Shown here: piece by piece, positions 26,930-35,245 of the stretch
Layout of the letters: each line of letters begins with the position of its first letter
Position numbering within the stretch: position 1 is the first letter of the stretch
NCBI RefSeq assembly: GCF_013409425.1
Contig: NZ_JACCAC010000001.1
Coordinates: 2,108,001-2,172,000 of the forward strand
Direction of reading: 5' to 3'
DNA length: 64,000 bases
DNA from: Nocardioides perillae
GTDB taxonomy: Bacteria; Actinomycetota; Actinomycetes; Propionibacteriales; Nocardioidaceae
Notes under the pieces: model-generated
Seen by the model: the letters and a program-made list of their open reading frames with translations, nothing else
The model's database searches: none
Told to the model about the DNA's origin: nothing
Translations under genes and position numbers: made by a program

Positions 26930-27037
26930 CCGTCCGGTGCTCCGGCTCACCGCCGCGCCGGAGCGCGGCGGCTCACGGTTGCGGGTCAGCGCCGGACTCG
27001 CACCGGCTTCCCCGTCCGGGTCGCGCTCGGCAGTCTA
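26930..27037 (-). ncRNA. Cobalamin riboswitch with promoter
   Basis: On the minus strand the region reads GGGGAAGCCGGTGCGAGTCC (27013-26994), then GCGCTGACCCGCAACCGTGAG, then after a variable stem AGCCGGAGCACCGG near 26948-26934. These are conserved parts of the cobalamin (B12) riboswitch core in the right order. A -10-like TAGACT at 27037-27032 places the transcript start near 27025, so the aptamer starts almost at the 5' end. About 100 bases separate it from the ATG at 26832 and contain GCACGG/CCGTGC segments that could pair next to the ribosome site. B12 would be expected to shut off the operon. Confidence 0.93.
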
Positions 27038-27098
27038 GGGTCTCGACGCCGTGGTCACCACGCACCCAGCGGGTGAGCCGGCCCACTACCATCGGCGC

Positions 27099-27359
27099 AT
27101 GGTTGACCTGCCCGAGCAGCCGCCCACCTTCCGTCCCGCCACCCCGGCCGAGCGGCCCTGGTGGTGGCGCCTCGAGGACGCCTCCGGCCAGGAGGTCGCG
27201 GTCGAGGGCGAGCTCGGCACCGCCCGCTTCCCCAGCCAGGGCGACGCCGAGTCGTGGGTGGGCGAGGTCTTCGCCGACCTCGCCGCCGAGGGCGTCGACG
27301 CCGTCACGCTCTTCGAGCTCGAGCGCCAGGTCTACGGCCCGATGAGCCTGCACCCCTGA
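27099..27359 (+). CDS. Small conserved protein of unknown function
   Basis: An 86-residue acidic protein, not assigned to a family I can name. Features are a Pro-rich start ([20 protein letters not shown]), a [13 protein letters not shown] strand pair, then [45 protein letters not shown], which looks like an alpha/beta fold. The ATG at 27099 was chosen because TACCAT (27087-27092) lies six bases before it. Its TGA shares one base with the ATG of thyA, so the two are almost surely cotranslated. Confidence 0.78.
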   Translation: MVDLPEQPPTFRPATPAERPWWWRLEDASGQEVAVEGELGTARFPSQGDAESWVGEVFADLAAEGVDAVTLFELERQVYGPMSLHP

Positions 27360-28171
27360 TGCAGACCTACCTCGACCTCGTCCGCCGGGTCCTCGACGAG
27401 GGCGTCGCGAAGGGTGACCGCACCGGCACCGGCACGCTGAGCGTCTTCGGCCACCAGATGCGCTTCGACCTGACCGCGGGCTTCCCGCTCGTGACGACGA
27501 AGAAGGTCCACACCCGCAGCGTCTTCGGCGAGCTGCTGTGGTTCCTGCGCGGCGACACCAACGTCCGGTGGCTGCAGGAGCGCGGCATCACCATCTGGGA
27601 CGAGTGGGCCGACGACGAGGGCGACCTCGGGCCCGTCTACGGCTCGCAGTGGCGCTCGTGGCCGACCCCCGACGGGCACCACGTCGACCAGCTCGCGCAG
27701 GTGGTGGAGCAGATCCGGCGCGACCCCGACAGCCGGCGCCACGTCGTCACCGCCTGGAACGTCGCGGAGATCGACAAGATGGCGCTGGCGCCGTGCCACG
27801 CGCTGTTCCAGTTCTACGTCGCGCCCGACCCGGCGGGCGGCCCGTCGCGGCTGAGCTGCCAGCTCTACCAGCGCAGCGCCGACGTCTTCCTCGGGGTGCC
27901 GTTCAACATCGCGTCCTACGCCCTGCTGACGCACATGGTCGCGCAGGTGACGGGCCTCGCGGTCGGCGACTTCGTGCACACGCTCGGCGACGCCCACCTC
28001 TACGCCAACCACCTCGACCAGGCGCGGCTGCAGCTGACCCGCGAGCCGCGGCCGCTGCCGCGCCTCGTGCTCGACCCGGGGGTCGACCGCCTCGACGCCT
28101 TCGAGCTCGAGCACATCCGGGTCGAGGGCTACGACCCGCACCCGGTCATCAAGGCCCCGATCGCCGTATGA
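27359..28171 (+). CDS. thyA: Thymidylate synthase (ThyA type)
   Basis: This 270-residue enzyme methylates dUMP to dTMP with methylene-THF. The nucleophile is Cys146 in [13 protein letters not shown]. Also present are [21 protein letters not shown] with the phosphate-binding Arg, the [18 protein letters not shown] motif, and the [26 protein letters not shown] signature. Length is near the E. coli type. The ATG overlaps the upstream stop by one base. dfrA, which recycles the dihydrofolate made by ThyA, follows after 10 bases. Confidence 0.97.
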   Translation: MQTYLDLVRRVLDEGVAKGDRTGTGTLSVFGHQMRFDLTAGFPLVTTKKVHTRSVFGELLWFLRGDTNVRWLQERGITIWDEWADDEGDLGPVYGSQWRSWPTPDGHHVDQLAQVVEQIRRDPDSRRHVVTAWNVAEIDKMALAPCHALFQFYVAPDPAGGPSRLSCQLYQRSADVFLGVPFNIASYALLTHMVAQVTGLAVGDFVHTLGDAHLYANHLDQARLQLTREPRPLPRLVLDPGVDRLDAFELEHIRVEGYDPHPVIKAPIAV

Positions 28172-28181
28172 CCCCCACCTC

Positions 28182-28679
28182 GTGACACCCGGGGGCACGC
28201 GGGTCACCCTCGTCGCGGCGGTGGCGCGCAACGGTGTCATCGGCGACACCCGTCCGGGGCACCCCGACATCCCGTGGCGGCTGCCGGGCGAGCAGGCGCA
28301 GTTCAAGGAGCTGACCCTGGGCCACGTGCTCCTCATGGGGCGCGCGACCTTCGAGACGATCGGCCGCCCGCTGCCCGGGCGGACCACCGTCGTGCTCACC
28401 CGGGACCGCGACTGGCGCGCGCCCGAGGGCGTGCTGGTCGCGCACACGCTCGAGGAGGCGCTGGCGCTGGCCGACGGCCTCCCCGGCGAGGTCATGGTCG
28501 TCGGGGGCGCCCAGGTGTACGCCGCGGCGATGGCGGTCGCCGACGCGCAGGTGCTGACCGAGGTGCCGCTCGAGCCCGACGGCGACGTGCGCTACCCCGA
28601 CGTGCCCGCGGGGGAGTGGGTCGAGGTGGCCCGCGAGCGCTTCGAGCACTGGGAGCGCGTGCGGCTCGAGCGCCGCTGA
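28182..28679 (+). CDS. dfrA: Dihydrofolate reductase
   Basis: A 165-residue enzyme that reduces dihydrofolate to tetrahydrofolate with NADPH. Signatures are VTLVAAVARNGVIG at the N terminus, the DIPWRLPGEQAQFKELT stretch with its substrate-binding acid, VLLMGRATFETIGRPLPGRTTVVLTR, and VVGGAQVYAAAM. The GTG at 28182 follows the thyA stop by 10 bases, so the two are probably one operon, which fits their paired chemistry. Confidence 0.95.
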   Translation: MTPGGTRVTLVAAVARNGVIGDTRPGHPDIPWRLPGEQAQFKELTLGHVLLMGRATFETIGRPLPGRTTVVLTRDRDWRAPEGVLVAHTLEEALALADGLPGEVMVVGGAQVYAAAMAVADAQVLTEVPLEPDGDVRYPDVPAGEWVEVARERFEHWERVRLERR

Positions 28680-28774
28680 CGCGCTCCGGACCCGCCGTCG
28701 ACACCCCCTGCCGCGGCGTGGCGCGCCGCGCACCCGGTGCGGTCGAGCGCGCACGTGGCGATAGCGTGGGGCCC

Positions 28775-29707
28775 ATGACCGCTGCTGCGCGCGAGGCCCT
28801 GCCGGGTGCTCCCGAGGCCCCCTTCGGCCACGTCCTCACGGCCATGGTGACGGTCTTCGACGACGACGGCGCGGTCGACCTCGACGCCACCGCCCGGGTC
28901 GCGGCGTACCTCGTCGACCACGGCCACGACGGCGTCGTGGTCTCGGGCACGACGGGTGAGTCGCCGACGACCAGCGTCGCCGAGGACGGCGAGGTGCTGC
29001 GTGCGGTGAAGGCCGCGGTGGGCGACCGCGCCAGCGTCGTGGCCGGCGTCGGGACCAACACGACCGCGCACTCGGTCGAGCTGGCCGAGCAGGCCGCGGC
29101 CGCGGGTGCCGACGGCATGCTGCTGGTCACTCCTTACTACAACAAGCCGTCGCAGGCCGGTGTGCTCCACCACTTCCGCTCCGTCGTCGAGGCCGCGCCC
29201 GACGTGCCGGTCATGCTCTACGACGTCCCGGGGCGCACGGGCACGACCATCGCGCTGCCGACCTTCGAGGCGGCCGCCGCGTGGGACTCCGTCGTCGCGG
29301 TGAAGGACGCCGTCGGCGACTTCGCGCGCGGCGTGCGGCTGCGCGAGCTGGGCTACGCCGTCTACTCCGGTGACGACGTCGCCAACCTCGGCTGGCTGGC
29401 GCACGGCGCGGCCGGCTTCGTCTCGGTCGCCGGCCACGCCGCCGGCGACGACCTGCGCGCGATGGCGCGCGACTTCTGGGCCGGCGACCACGCCGCCGCC
29501 CTCGCGACCTTCACGCGGCTGCTCCCCGCGATCGACGCCGTCATGGGCGTCGCCAACTACGGAGCGACCACCGCCAAGGCAGCCCTGCAGCTGCTCGGCG
29601 TCACCGACAACCGGGTCGTGCGCGCGCCGCTCGTCCCCCTCGACGACGACGAGGTCGCCGCGCTGCGGGCCGGCCTGGCGGCGTCGGGGCTGATCCCGCA
29701 GGAGTGA
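28775..29707 (+). CDS. dapA: 4-hydroxy-tetrahydrodipicolinate synthase
   Basis: A 310-residue TIM-barrel aldolase that condenses pyruvate with aspartate semialdehyde, the first committed step to diaminopimelate and lysine. Seen are VSGTTGESPTT, VVAGVGTNTTAHSVELAEQAAAAGADGMLLVTPYYNKPSQ with the catalytic Tyr, PVMLYDVPGRTG, and the Schiff-base Lys in VVAVKDAVGD. The ATG at 28775 is preceded by TAGCGT (28762-28767) at seven bases, so the longer upstream frame is not used. rnj starts one base after its stop; this dapA-rnj order is common in actinobacteria. Confidence 0.95.
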   Translation: MTAAAREALPGAPEAPFGHVLTAMVTVFDDDGAVDLDATARVAAYLVDHGHDGVVVSGTTGESPTTSVAEDGEVLRAVKAAVGDRASVVAGVGTNTTAHSVELAEQAAAAGADGMLLVTPYYNKPSQAGVLHHFRSVVEAAPDVPVMLYDVPGRTGTTIALPTFEAAAAWDSVVAVKDAVGDFARGVRLRELGYAVYSGDDVANLGWLAHGAAGFVSVAGHAAGDDLRAMARDFWAGDHAAALATFTRLLPAIDAVMGVANYGATTAKAALQLLGVTDNRVVRAPLVPLDDDEVAALRAGLAASGLIPQE

Positions 29708-29708
29708 C

Positions 29709-31400
29709 ATGAGCCATCCGCACCCCGAGCTGTCCGCGCCGGACGCACTCGCCGAGGGGGGCCTGCGGATCATCCCGCTGGGCGGCCTGGGCGAGGTCGG
29801 CCGCAACATGACGGCCTTCGAGCACGACGGACGGCTGCTGCTCGTCGACTGCGGAGTGCTCTTCCCCGAGGAGGACCACCCCGGGGTCGACCTGATCCTC
29901 CCTGACTTCAGCGCCATCCGCGACCGCCTCGACGCGGTCGAGGCGCTCGTGCTGACCCACGGCCACGAGGACCACATCGGGGCCACGCCGTTCCTGCTGC
30001 GCGAGCGCGGCGACATCCCGCTGGTCGGCTCCGAGCTCACGCTGGCGCTGCTGGGCGGCAAGCTGCGCGAGCACCGGCTGCGCGAGACGGTGCACCACGT
30101 CGTGGCGGCCGGTGACCGGGTCTCCTTCGGTCCCTTCGACCTCGAGTTCGTGGCGGTCAACCACTCCATCCCCGACGCGCTGGCAGTCGCGATCCGCACC
30201 CGCGCCGGCCTGGTGCTGCACACGGGCGACTTCAAGATGGACCAGCTGCCGCTCGACGGCCGCATCACCGACCTGCGCGCCTTCGCCCGGCTGGGGGAGG
30301 AGGGCGTCGACCTCTTCATGACCGACTCCACCAACGCGGAGATGCCGGGCTTCACCACGGCGGAGAAGACCATTGCGCCGGTCCTCGACTCGGTCTTCCA
30401 CGCCAGCGAGCAGCGCATCATCGTGGCCTGCTTCGCCTCCCACGTGCACCGCGTGCAGCAAGTGCTGGACGCCGCGGCGGCCCACGGCCGGAAGTGTGCC
30501 TACGTCGGCCGCTCCATGGTGCGCAACATGGCGGTCGCGCGAGACCTGGGCTACCTCACGGTGCCTCCCGGCGTGCTGGTCGACGCCAAGGAGCTCGCCG
30601 AGCTGCCGCCCGAGGAGCAGGTGCTCATCTCGACGGGGTCGCAGGGCGAGCCGCTCTCGGCGCTGTCGCGCATCGCCCAGCGCAACCACCACTTCGTCCA
30701 CATCGAGGAGGGCGACACCGTCATCCTCGCCAGCTCGCTGATCCCCGGCAACGAGAACGCCGTCTACCGGGTGATCAACGGGTTGTCGCGGTGGGGCGCG
30801 CGCGTGGTGCACAAGGCCAACGCCAACGTGCACGTCTCCGGCCACGCCAGTGCCGGTGAGCTGCTCTACTGCTACAACATCGTGCGCCCGCGCAACGTCT
30901 TGCCGATCCACGGCGAGGTCCGCCACATGATCGCCAACGCCGAGCTCGCGGTCGCCACGGGCGTGCCGCGCGAGCGCGTGGTGATGGCCGAGGACGGCGT
31001 CGTCGTCGACCTCGTCGACGGCGTGGCCCGCATCGCCGGCAAGGTCGAGTGCGGCTACGTCTTCGTCGACGGCGCGTCGGTCGGCGACATCACCGAGTCC
31101 TCGCTCAAGGACCGCCGCATCCTCGGCGAGGAGGGCTTCATCTCCGTCATCGTGGTGGTCGACTCCAACACCGGCTCGGTCGTCAGCGGTCCGGAGATCC
31201 ACGCCCGTGGCTTCGCAGAGGACGACGCCACCTTCGACGAGGTGCGCCCCGAGATCGTCGCCGCCCTCGACCGCCTGGTGGCCGAGGGCGTCACCGACAC
31301 CCACCAGCTGCAGCAGGGCGTGCGCCGCGTCGTCGGTCGCTGGGTCTCCAAGGCCCACCGCCGGCGCCCCATGATCATCCCGGTGGTCGTCGAGGCCTGA
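29709..31400 (+). CDS. rnj: Ribonuclease J
   Basis: A 563-residue metallo-beta-lactamase/beta-CASP ribonuclease with endo- and 5' exonuclease activity in RNA decay and processing. The N-terminal IIPLGGLGEVGRNMTAFEHDG is the RNase J signature. The metal site is His84/His86/Asp88/His89 in THGHEDHIGA, with VNHSIPDA and LHTGDFKMD further on. The beta-CASP part has FMTDSTNAEMPG and CFASHVHRVQQVLDAA, and NVLPIHGEVRHM supplies the late His motif. The normal C-terminal domain is present. It is coupled to dapA, and a hairpin and a repeat block follow it. Confidence 0.96.
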   Translation: MSHPHPELSAPDALAEGGLRIIPLGGLGEVGRNMTAFEHDGRLLLVDCGVLFPEEDHPGVDLILPDFSAIRDRLDAVEALVLTHGHEDHIGATPFLLRERGDIPLVGSELTLALLGGKLREHRLRETVHHVVAAGDRVSFGPFDLEFVAVNHSIPDALAVAIRTRAGLVLHTGDFKMDQLPLDGRITDLRAFARLGEEGVDLFMTDSTNAEMPGFTTAEKTIAPVLDSVFHASEQRIIVACFASHVHRVQQVLDAAAAHGRKCAYVGRSMVRNMAVARDLGYLTVPPGVLVDAKELAELPPEEQVLISTGSQGEPLSALSRIAQRNHHFVHIEEGDTVILASSLIPGNENAVYRVINGLSRWGARVVHKANANVHVSGHASAGELLYCYNIVRPRNVLPIHGEVRHMIANAELAVATGVPRERVVMAEDGVVVDLVDGVARIAGKVECGYVFVDGASVGDITESSLKDRRILGEEGFISVIVVVDSNTGSVVSGPEIHARGFAEDDATFDEVRPEIVAALDRLVAEGVTDTHQLQQGVRRVVGRWVSKAHRRRPMIIPVVVEA

Positions 31401-31448
31401 GGGGTCCTCGCCAGACGGGGTCCCTGACCGGCCGGGGGTGCCGTCACT

Positions 31449-31492
31449 CGTCAGCCGGAGTCCCGGCCGACATGTGTCGGGACGGGCTGACG
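31449..31492 (+). terminator. Hairpin downstream of rnj
   Basis: CGTCAGCC (31449-31456) pairs with GGCTGACG (31485-31492). Inside, after a small internal loop, GTCCCG (31460-31465) pairs with CGGGAC (31478-31483), leaving a 12-base loop. It lies 48 bases after the rnj stop and has no T-run. Confidence 0.6.
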
Positions 31493-31510
31493 GGTCGGGT
31501 GCCGGTGGCG

Positions 31511-31975
31511 TCGGAGTCACCGGCTGACCGGTGACTCCTGCACTTGTGGGCCGAGAACTCGGGGCACAAGTGCAGGACCTGGGCCACAAGTGCGGTGTGG
31601 GTGACCTGCCGCCCGGGCCCATCGCCGTACGTCGAGTGGTCGCGGCGGGCTGTCGGAGTCACCGGCTGACCGGGGACTCCTGCACTTGTGGGCCGAGAAC
31701 TCGGGGCACAAGTGCAGGACCTGGGCCACAAGTGCGGCGTGGGTGACCTGCCGCCCGGGCCCATCGCCGTACGTCGAGTGGTCGCGGCGGGCTGTCGGAG
31801 TCACCGGCTGACCGGGGACTCCTGCACTTGTGGGCCGAGAACTCGGGGCACAGGTGCAGGACCTGGGCCACAAGTGCAGGACCTGGGCCACAAGTGCAGG
31901 ACTTGGGCCCCACGTGCAGTGTGGGTGACCTGACGCCCGGCCCGACCGGCGTACGACGGGTGGTCGCGGCCGGGT
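31511..31975. repeat. 142-bp tandem repeat array with nested inverted repeats
   Basis: Two complete units (31511-31652 and 31653-31794) differ at only two positions. A third unit starts at 31795, contains an expanded run of a 20-bp subrepeat (31851-31919, period 20), and decays after about 31940. Each unit opens with an inverted repeat of 10-11 bp around a CTGA loop (31513-31538 in unit 1), then a 13-bp perfect inverted repeat (31536-31548 with 31565-31577) enclosing CCGAGAACTCGG, then another CACAAGTGC copy that could pair instead. The 9-mer CACAAGTGC or its complement occurs at least eight times. The period is not a multiple of three, so the array is not coding. Function unknown. Confidence 0.93.
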
Positions 31976-31986
31976 GGTGACGCGGC

Positions 31987-32021
31987 GAGGCCCCGCCGGG
32001 ACGGCATCCCGACGGGGCCTC
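31987..32021 (-). terminator. Hairpin downstream of the M4 protease gene
   Basis: GAGGCCCCG (31987-31995) pairs with CGGGGCCTC (32013-32021), and after one mismatch CGGGA pairs with TCCCG around a CGGCA loop, giving 14 paired bases. It lies 44 bases after the protease stop on the minus strand, at the edge of the repeat array. Confidence 0.72.
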
Positions 32022-32065
32022 ACGTGGTGCGGTGGTGCTGGGTCGAGCTGGGTGGTGCGGGTGGC

Positions 32066-34993
32066 TCAGCCCTGACGGCCCGGGCGACCCTTGCCCGGAC
32101 CGCCGGCGCCCTTGCCGACGACCTTGCAGACGGTCATGGTGACGTCGTCGACGTACCAGCCGTCGAGGCCGCCGCAGCCGTCACGGCCCATGTCGAAGCG
32201 GACCTGCACGGTGTCGCCGGGGGCGACGCCGGCCGCGGTCAGGTCGACCACCGAGGTGCCCCAGGTGCCGGTCAGCTCGCCGCCGTCGGTGCCGGTGAAG
32301 CCCGGCTCACCTGCCAGCGGGTTGGTGTTGCCGGCCGCGGCGCTCGTGAGCGTGGCGGGCGGGTTGAAGGTGTACGCCTCCGCCGGGACGACGGCGAAGT
32401 CGCCGCCGTTGACGCTGATCTTCACGTTGCCGCCGTCGTAGCCGGTCTCCGTCGCCACGTAGTGGTCGAAGGAGAGCCGCGGCGACTGCGCGCCGCGGTC
32501 CGAGCGGATGCGGACCTCCGGACCGGTCAGCGTCGTGACGCCGGACAGGTCGGCCGTGTCGCCGGTGCACTGGCCCAGGTCGCTCGGGTCGGGGCCGAAG
32601 GCCGCCGTGCCCTCACGGCCGCCGGGCAGCGACCCGTCGGCCTGCCACTGCACGGGAGCCAGGTCGCCCTCGTAGCCGAAGACCAGCTCGTTCGCGACGG
32701 TCCAGCCTGCGAGGCCGTCCTCGAAGTCCTCGGACCAGAAGTCCTGGGTCTTCGTGCCGGGGCCGCAGGGGGCGCCGGTGCCGGGCTGCAGCAGCGGCTC
32801 GAAGCCGCACTGCACGGGCTCCTCGCGGAGCTCGACGGCCGCAGCCATGGCCTCGACCTGTGCGCAGTCGTCGGCCGTCAGGGTGCCGCCCTTGCCCGGG
32901 TCGCCCTCGGTGACGGTCAGCTTGTTCAGGGCCTGGCCGGTGAGGTCGGCGCACGAGGCGGCGAGGGCGTCGGCGTGGTCGGTGAAGTCCGACGCCGGCG
33001 TCTGGTACTCGGTCATCGCGCGGTAGTAGACGTGGGCCGCCTTCTCCAGGCCGATGCCGCGGACGGTCGTGCCGTTGTAGGTGCCGCCGTCGACGAGGAG
33101 CGCGTAGCCGTGGTTCGGCACGCCGGAGTTGCTGTGCACGCCGCCGTTGTCGTCGGTGGAGCACTTGTACTCCGCGTCCGAGACCTTGCCCGGGTCGCCG
33201 TAGCAGGTGGGCGACCACATGTCGCGGATGGCGCCGCCGAAGGCGTCGGACTTCTCGCCGACGAGCCAGCGGTAGGAGTCGACGCGGTCGCCGCCGGCGT
33301 CCTTCATCGTCACGTTGACCGTCTCGCCCTGCGCGAGCGCGGTGCGGATCGACTCGCGGTCCGTCAGGCCGATGGAGACGGTCGACACGAGGCTGGGGTC
33401 GTCACCCGACATGCCGATCGGCGCGTCGTCGCGGTTTCCGATGATCAGCGCCGCGGCGCCCTCGGCGGTCGCGACCTCGGCCTTCTGCGTGAAGGGGCAC
33501 AGGCCGCGGTCGACGAGGACGACCTTGCCGGTCACGTCCTGGTCGTAGGGGGAGCAGCCGTCGAGGGCGGTGCCGCCCTCCTCGACCGCGTCGGTCGGGG
33601 CGACCACGTCACCGGTGATCCCGGTGCCGTCGAGCTGCTCGCCGAAGGAGGCGCCGCCGGTGAGGCAGTCCTTCGCGATCGACGACGGCGCGTTGATGGT
33701 CAGCAGCGGCAGCGCGGGGGAGTGGCTCGAGCACAGGCCCACCGGGCGGACGGCGGTCAGGTCGCCCTCGCCCTCGTCCTGGCGGCCGTTGATCAGGTCG
33801 ACCGTCTCGCCCCAGATGTCGGAGTAGGCCTCGTTGAGCGCACCCGGCTGCCACTGGTAGATCAGGCCGTGGGTGTACTCGGTGTAGGCGTGGCCCCACT
33901 CGTGCGCCACCACGTCGTCGGAGGTGACGCCGTTGCAGTAGTTGGTGGTCGCGCCGTTCCAGTTGGCGTTCGGGCAGTTGATGCGCGGGTCGTTGTTGAC
34001 CGTCTTCATCGTCGCGCCGGCGCCGTCGTAGGAGTCGCGGCCGAAGACGCTGGCGAAGAACCAGTACGACTCCCCGGTCGCCGCCACGAGGTCCTGCTGC
34101 GCCTGGGTGAGGTCGCCCGGCAGGGCGTCGCCCTCGCTCCAGACCAGGTCGGTGTCGGCGGGCGAGCCCTCGTAGAGCTCGCGGTCGAGCGCGCCGTGCA
34201 CGAGCGACCAGCGGTTGACGGGCTTGCCGGTGGTGGCGTCGACGACGACCACGTCGCGGACCGAGCCGCCGTTGGTCACCTCGACGGTCCAGGCCAGGAT
34301 CGACTCGCCGCCCTCCTCGCCGTTGACCAGCCCGAGGCGGTAGACGACGAGCTCGGGGTCGACCGCGCGGAGGTCGCCGAGGTCGTCGACCTCGTCGGCG
34401 TGCGCGGCGTGCTCCGCGTCGGTCTCCGAGCCGTGGTCGTGCGCCGGCGGGTCGGTGCGGACCTCGGCGACCGCCCGCTGGCCCGCCTCGGAGGCCGAGA
34501 AGGTCGGCGTGGTGTCGAGCGACAGGTCGGGAGCGGCGAAGCCGTTGACGGCCGTCAGGTCGCCCTGCTCGTCGACGTGGGCGCGCAGCAGCGAGCCGAA
34601 GACGGGGACGCCGCGGTGCTGCTGGCGGAAGGTCACGGTGGTGCCGAGGCCGCCGTCGCGCACCTCGGTGCGCACGAGCTCGTCGGGAGCGGCGCCGAAG
34701 GCCGGGGCGTACTCGTCGAGGAACGCCTCCGCCTTGGCGGTCGCGCCGCGCTCGCCGCGGGCGGCCTTGCCCGGCAGCAGGTCGCCGCCGGGGGTGCGGA
34801 GGAAGCCGACGGCGCCGGTGGACGGCTCGCGGCTGAGGAGGACGCGGCCCTGGGCCTGCTGACGCAGCTCGGCGACCAGGCGGTCGGGCGAGGCGGCCTG
34901 CGGCTGCGGGGCGGCGCCGGCCTGCAGGACGGGGGTGGCCGCGAGGCCGGCCCCCACCAGCGCCAGGCAGGCGGCTTGGCTGAGGAATCTCAC
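32066..34993 (-). CDS. Secreted M4 (thermolysin-type) metalloprotease with inserted PA domain
   Basis: A 975-residue secreted protease. Signal peptide at residues 1-28 (ACLALVGAGLAATPVLQAGAA), then an FTP/PepSY-type propeptide to about 290. The zinc site is His364/Glu365/His368 (HEWGH) with Glu388 in NEAYSD, 24 residues after the first His as in thermolysin. The second catalytic half follows near residues 600-720 (DDNGGVHSNSGVPNHGYALL). Between the two halves, about residues 435-562, is a PA domain (CSPYDQDVTGKVVLVDRGLCPF). The C-terminal 230 residues form a beta-rich module ending in VDDVTMTVC. The GTG at 34993 follows GGAAGG and begins the signal peptide; an earlier start would add 36 residues unlike a leader. 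Confidence 0.9.
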   Translation of the reverse strand: MRFLSQAACLALVGAGLAATPVLQAGAAPQPQAASPDRLVAELRQQAQGRVLLSREPSTGAVGFLRTPGGDLLPGKAARGERGATAKAEAFLDEYAPAFGAAPDELVRTEVRDGGLGTTVTFRQQHRGVPVFGSLLRAHVDEQGDLTAVNGFAAPDLSLDTTPTFSASEAGQRAVAEVRTDPPAHDHGSETDAEHAAHADEVDDLGDLRAVDPELVVYRLGLVNGEEGGESILAWTVEVTNGGSVRDVVVVDATTGKPVNRWSLVHGALDRELYEGSPADTDLVWSEGDALPGDLTQAQQDLVAATGESYWFFASVFGRDSYDGAGATMKTVNNDPRINCPNANWNGATTNYCNGVTSDDVVAHEWGHAYTEYTHGLIYQWQPGALNEAYSDIWGETVDLINGRQDEGEGDLTAVRPVGLCSSHSPALPLLTINAPSSIAKDCLTGGASFGEQLDGTGITGDVVAPTDAVEEGGTALDGCSPYDQDVTGKVVLVDRGLCPFTQKAEVATAEGAAALIIGNRDDAPIGMSGDDPSLVSTVSIGLTDRESIRTALAQGETVNVTMKDAGGDRVDSYRWLVGEKSDAFGGAIRDMWSPTCYGDPGKVSDAEYKCSTDDNGGVHSNSGVPNHGYALLVDGGTYNGTTVRGIGLEKAAHVYYRAMTEYQTPASDFTDHADALAASCADLTGQALNKLTVTEGDPGKGGTLTADDCAQVEAMAAAVELREEPVQCGFEPLLQPGTGAPCGPGTKTQDFWSEDFEDGLAGWTVANELVFGYEGDLAPVQWQADGSLPGGREGTAAFGPDPSDLGQCTGDTADLSGVTTLTGPEVRIRSDRGAQSPRLSFDHYVATETGYDGGNVKISVNGGDFAVVPAEAYTFNPPATLTSAAAGNTNPLAGEPGFTGTDGGELTGTWGTSVVDLTAAGVAPGDTVQVRFDMGRDGCGGLDGWYVDDVTMTVCKVVGKGAGGPGKGRPGRQG

Positions 34994-35245
34994 GAGAGTG
35001 CAACCCTTCCGAGAATGGGGTGCCACCGCCGCACCCGAGCGGCAGCGGTCCCGGGCACCATATGGACCCTGCAACCAGGGCGGAACCCCTGCGACGGACA
35101 TTTCCAGGTCACGTTCCGGTCACGGCCGCACGACGTACGGCGTCGCGCCGGCCTCACCGGACGGCTCGCGAAGCCGGGACGGTTGGGGCCACGACACGCT
35201 CGTGTGGTCCATGAGGCTGGTGTGACTTCGGTCTAGGGTCGCAGC

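Noticed and set aside
27051..27098. Earlier GTG start for the small gene before thyA
   Set aside because: The added 16 residues look non-coding, and TACCAT exactly six bases before ATG 27099 supports the shorter form.
31511..31975. Possible CRISPR array
   Set aside because: The units are contiguous near-identical 142-bp repeats without unique spacers, and no cas genes are nearby.
31444..32023. Short open frames on both strands across the tandem repeats
   Set aside because: The 142-bp period is not a multiple of three, so each copy shifts frame; no start signal, codon bias or family match supports coding.
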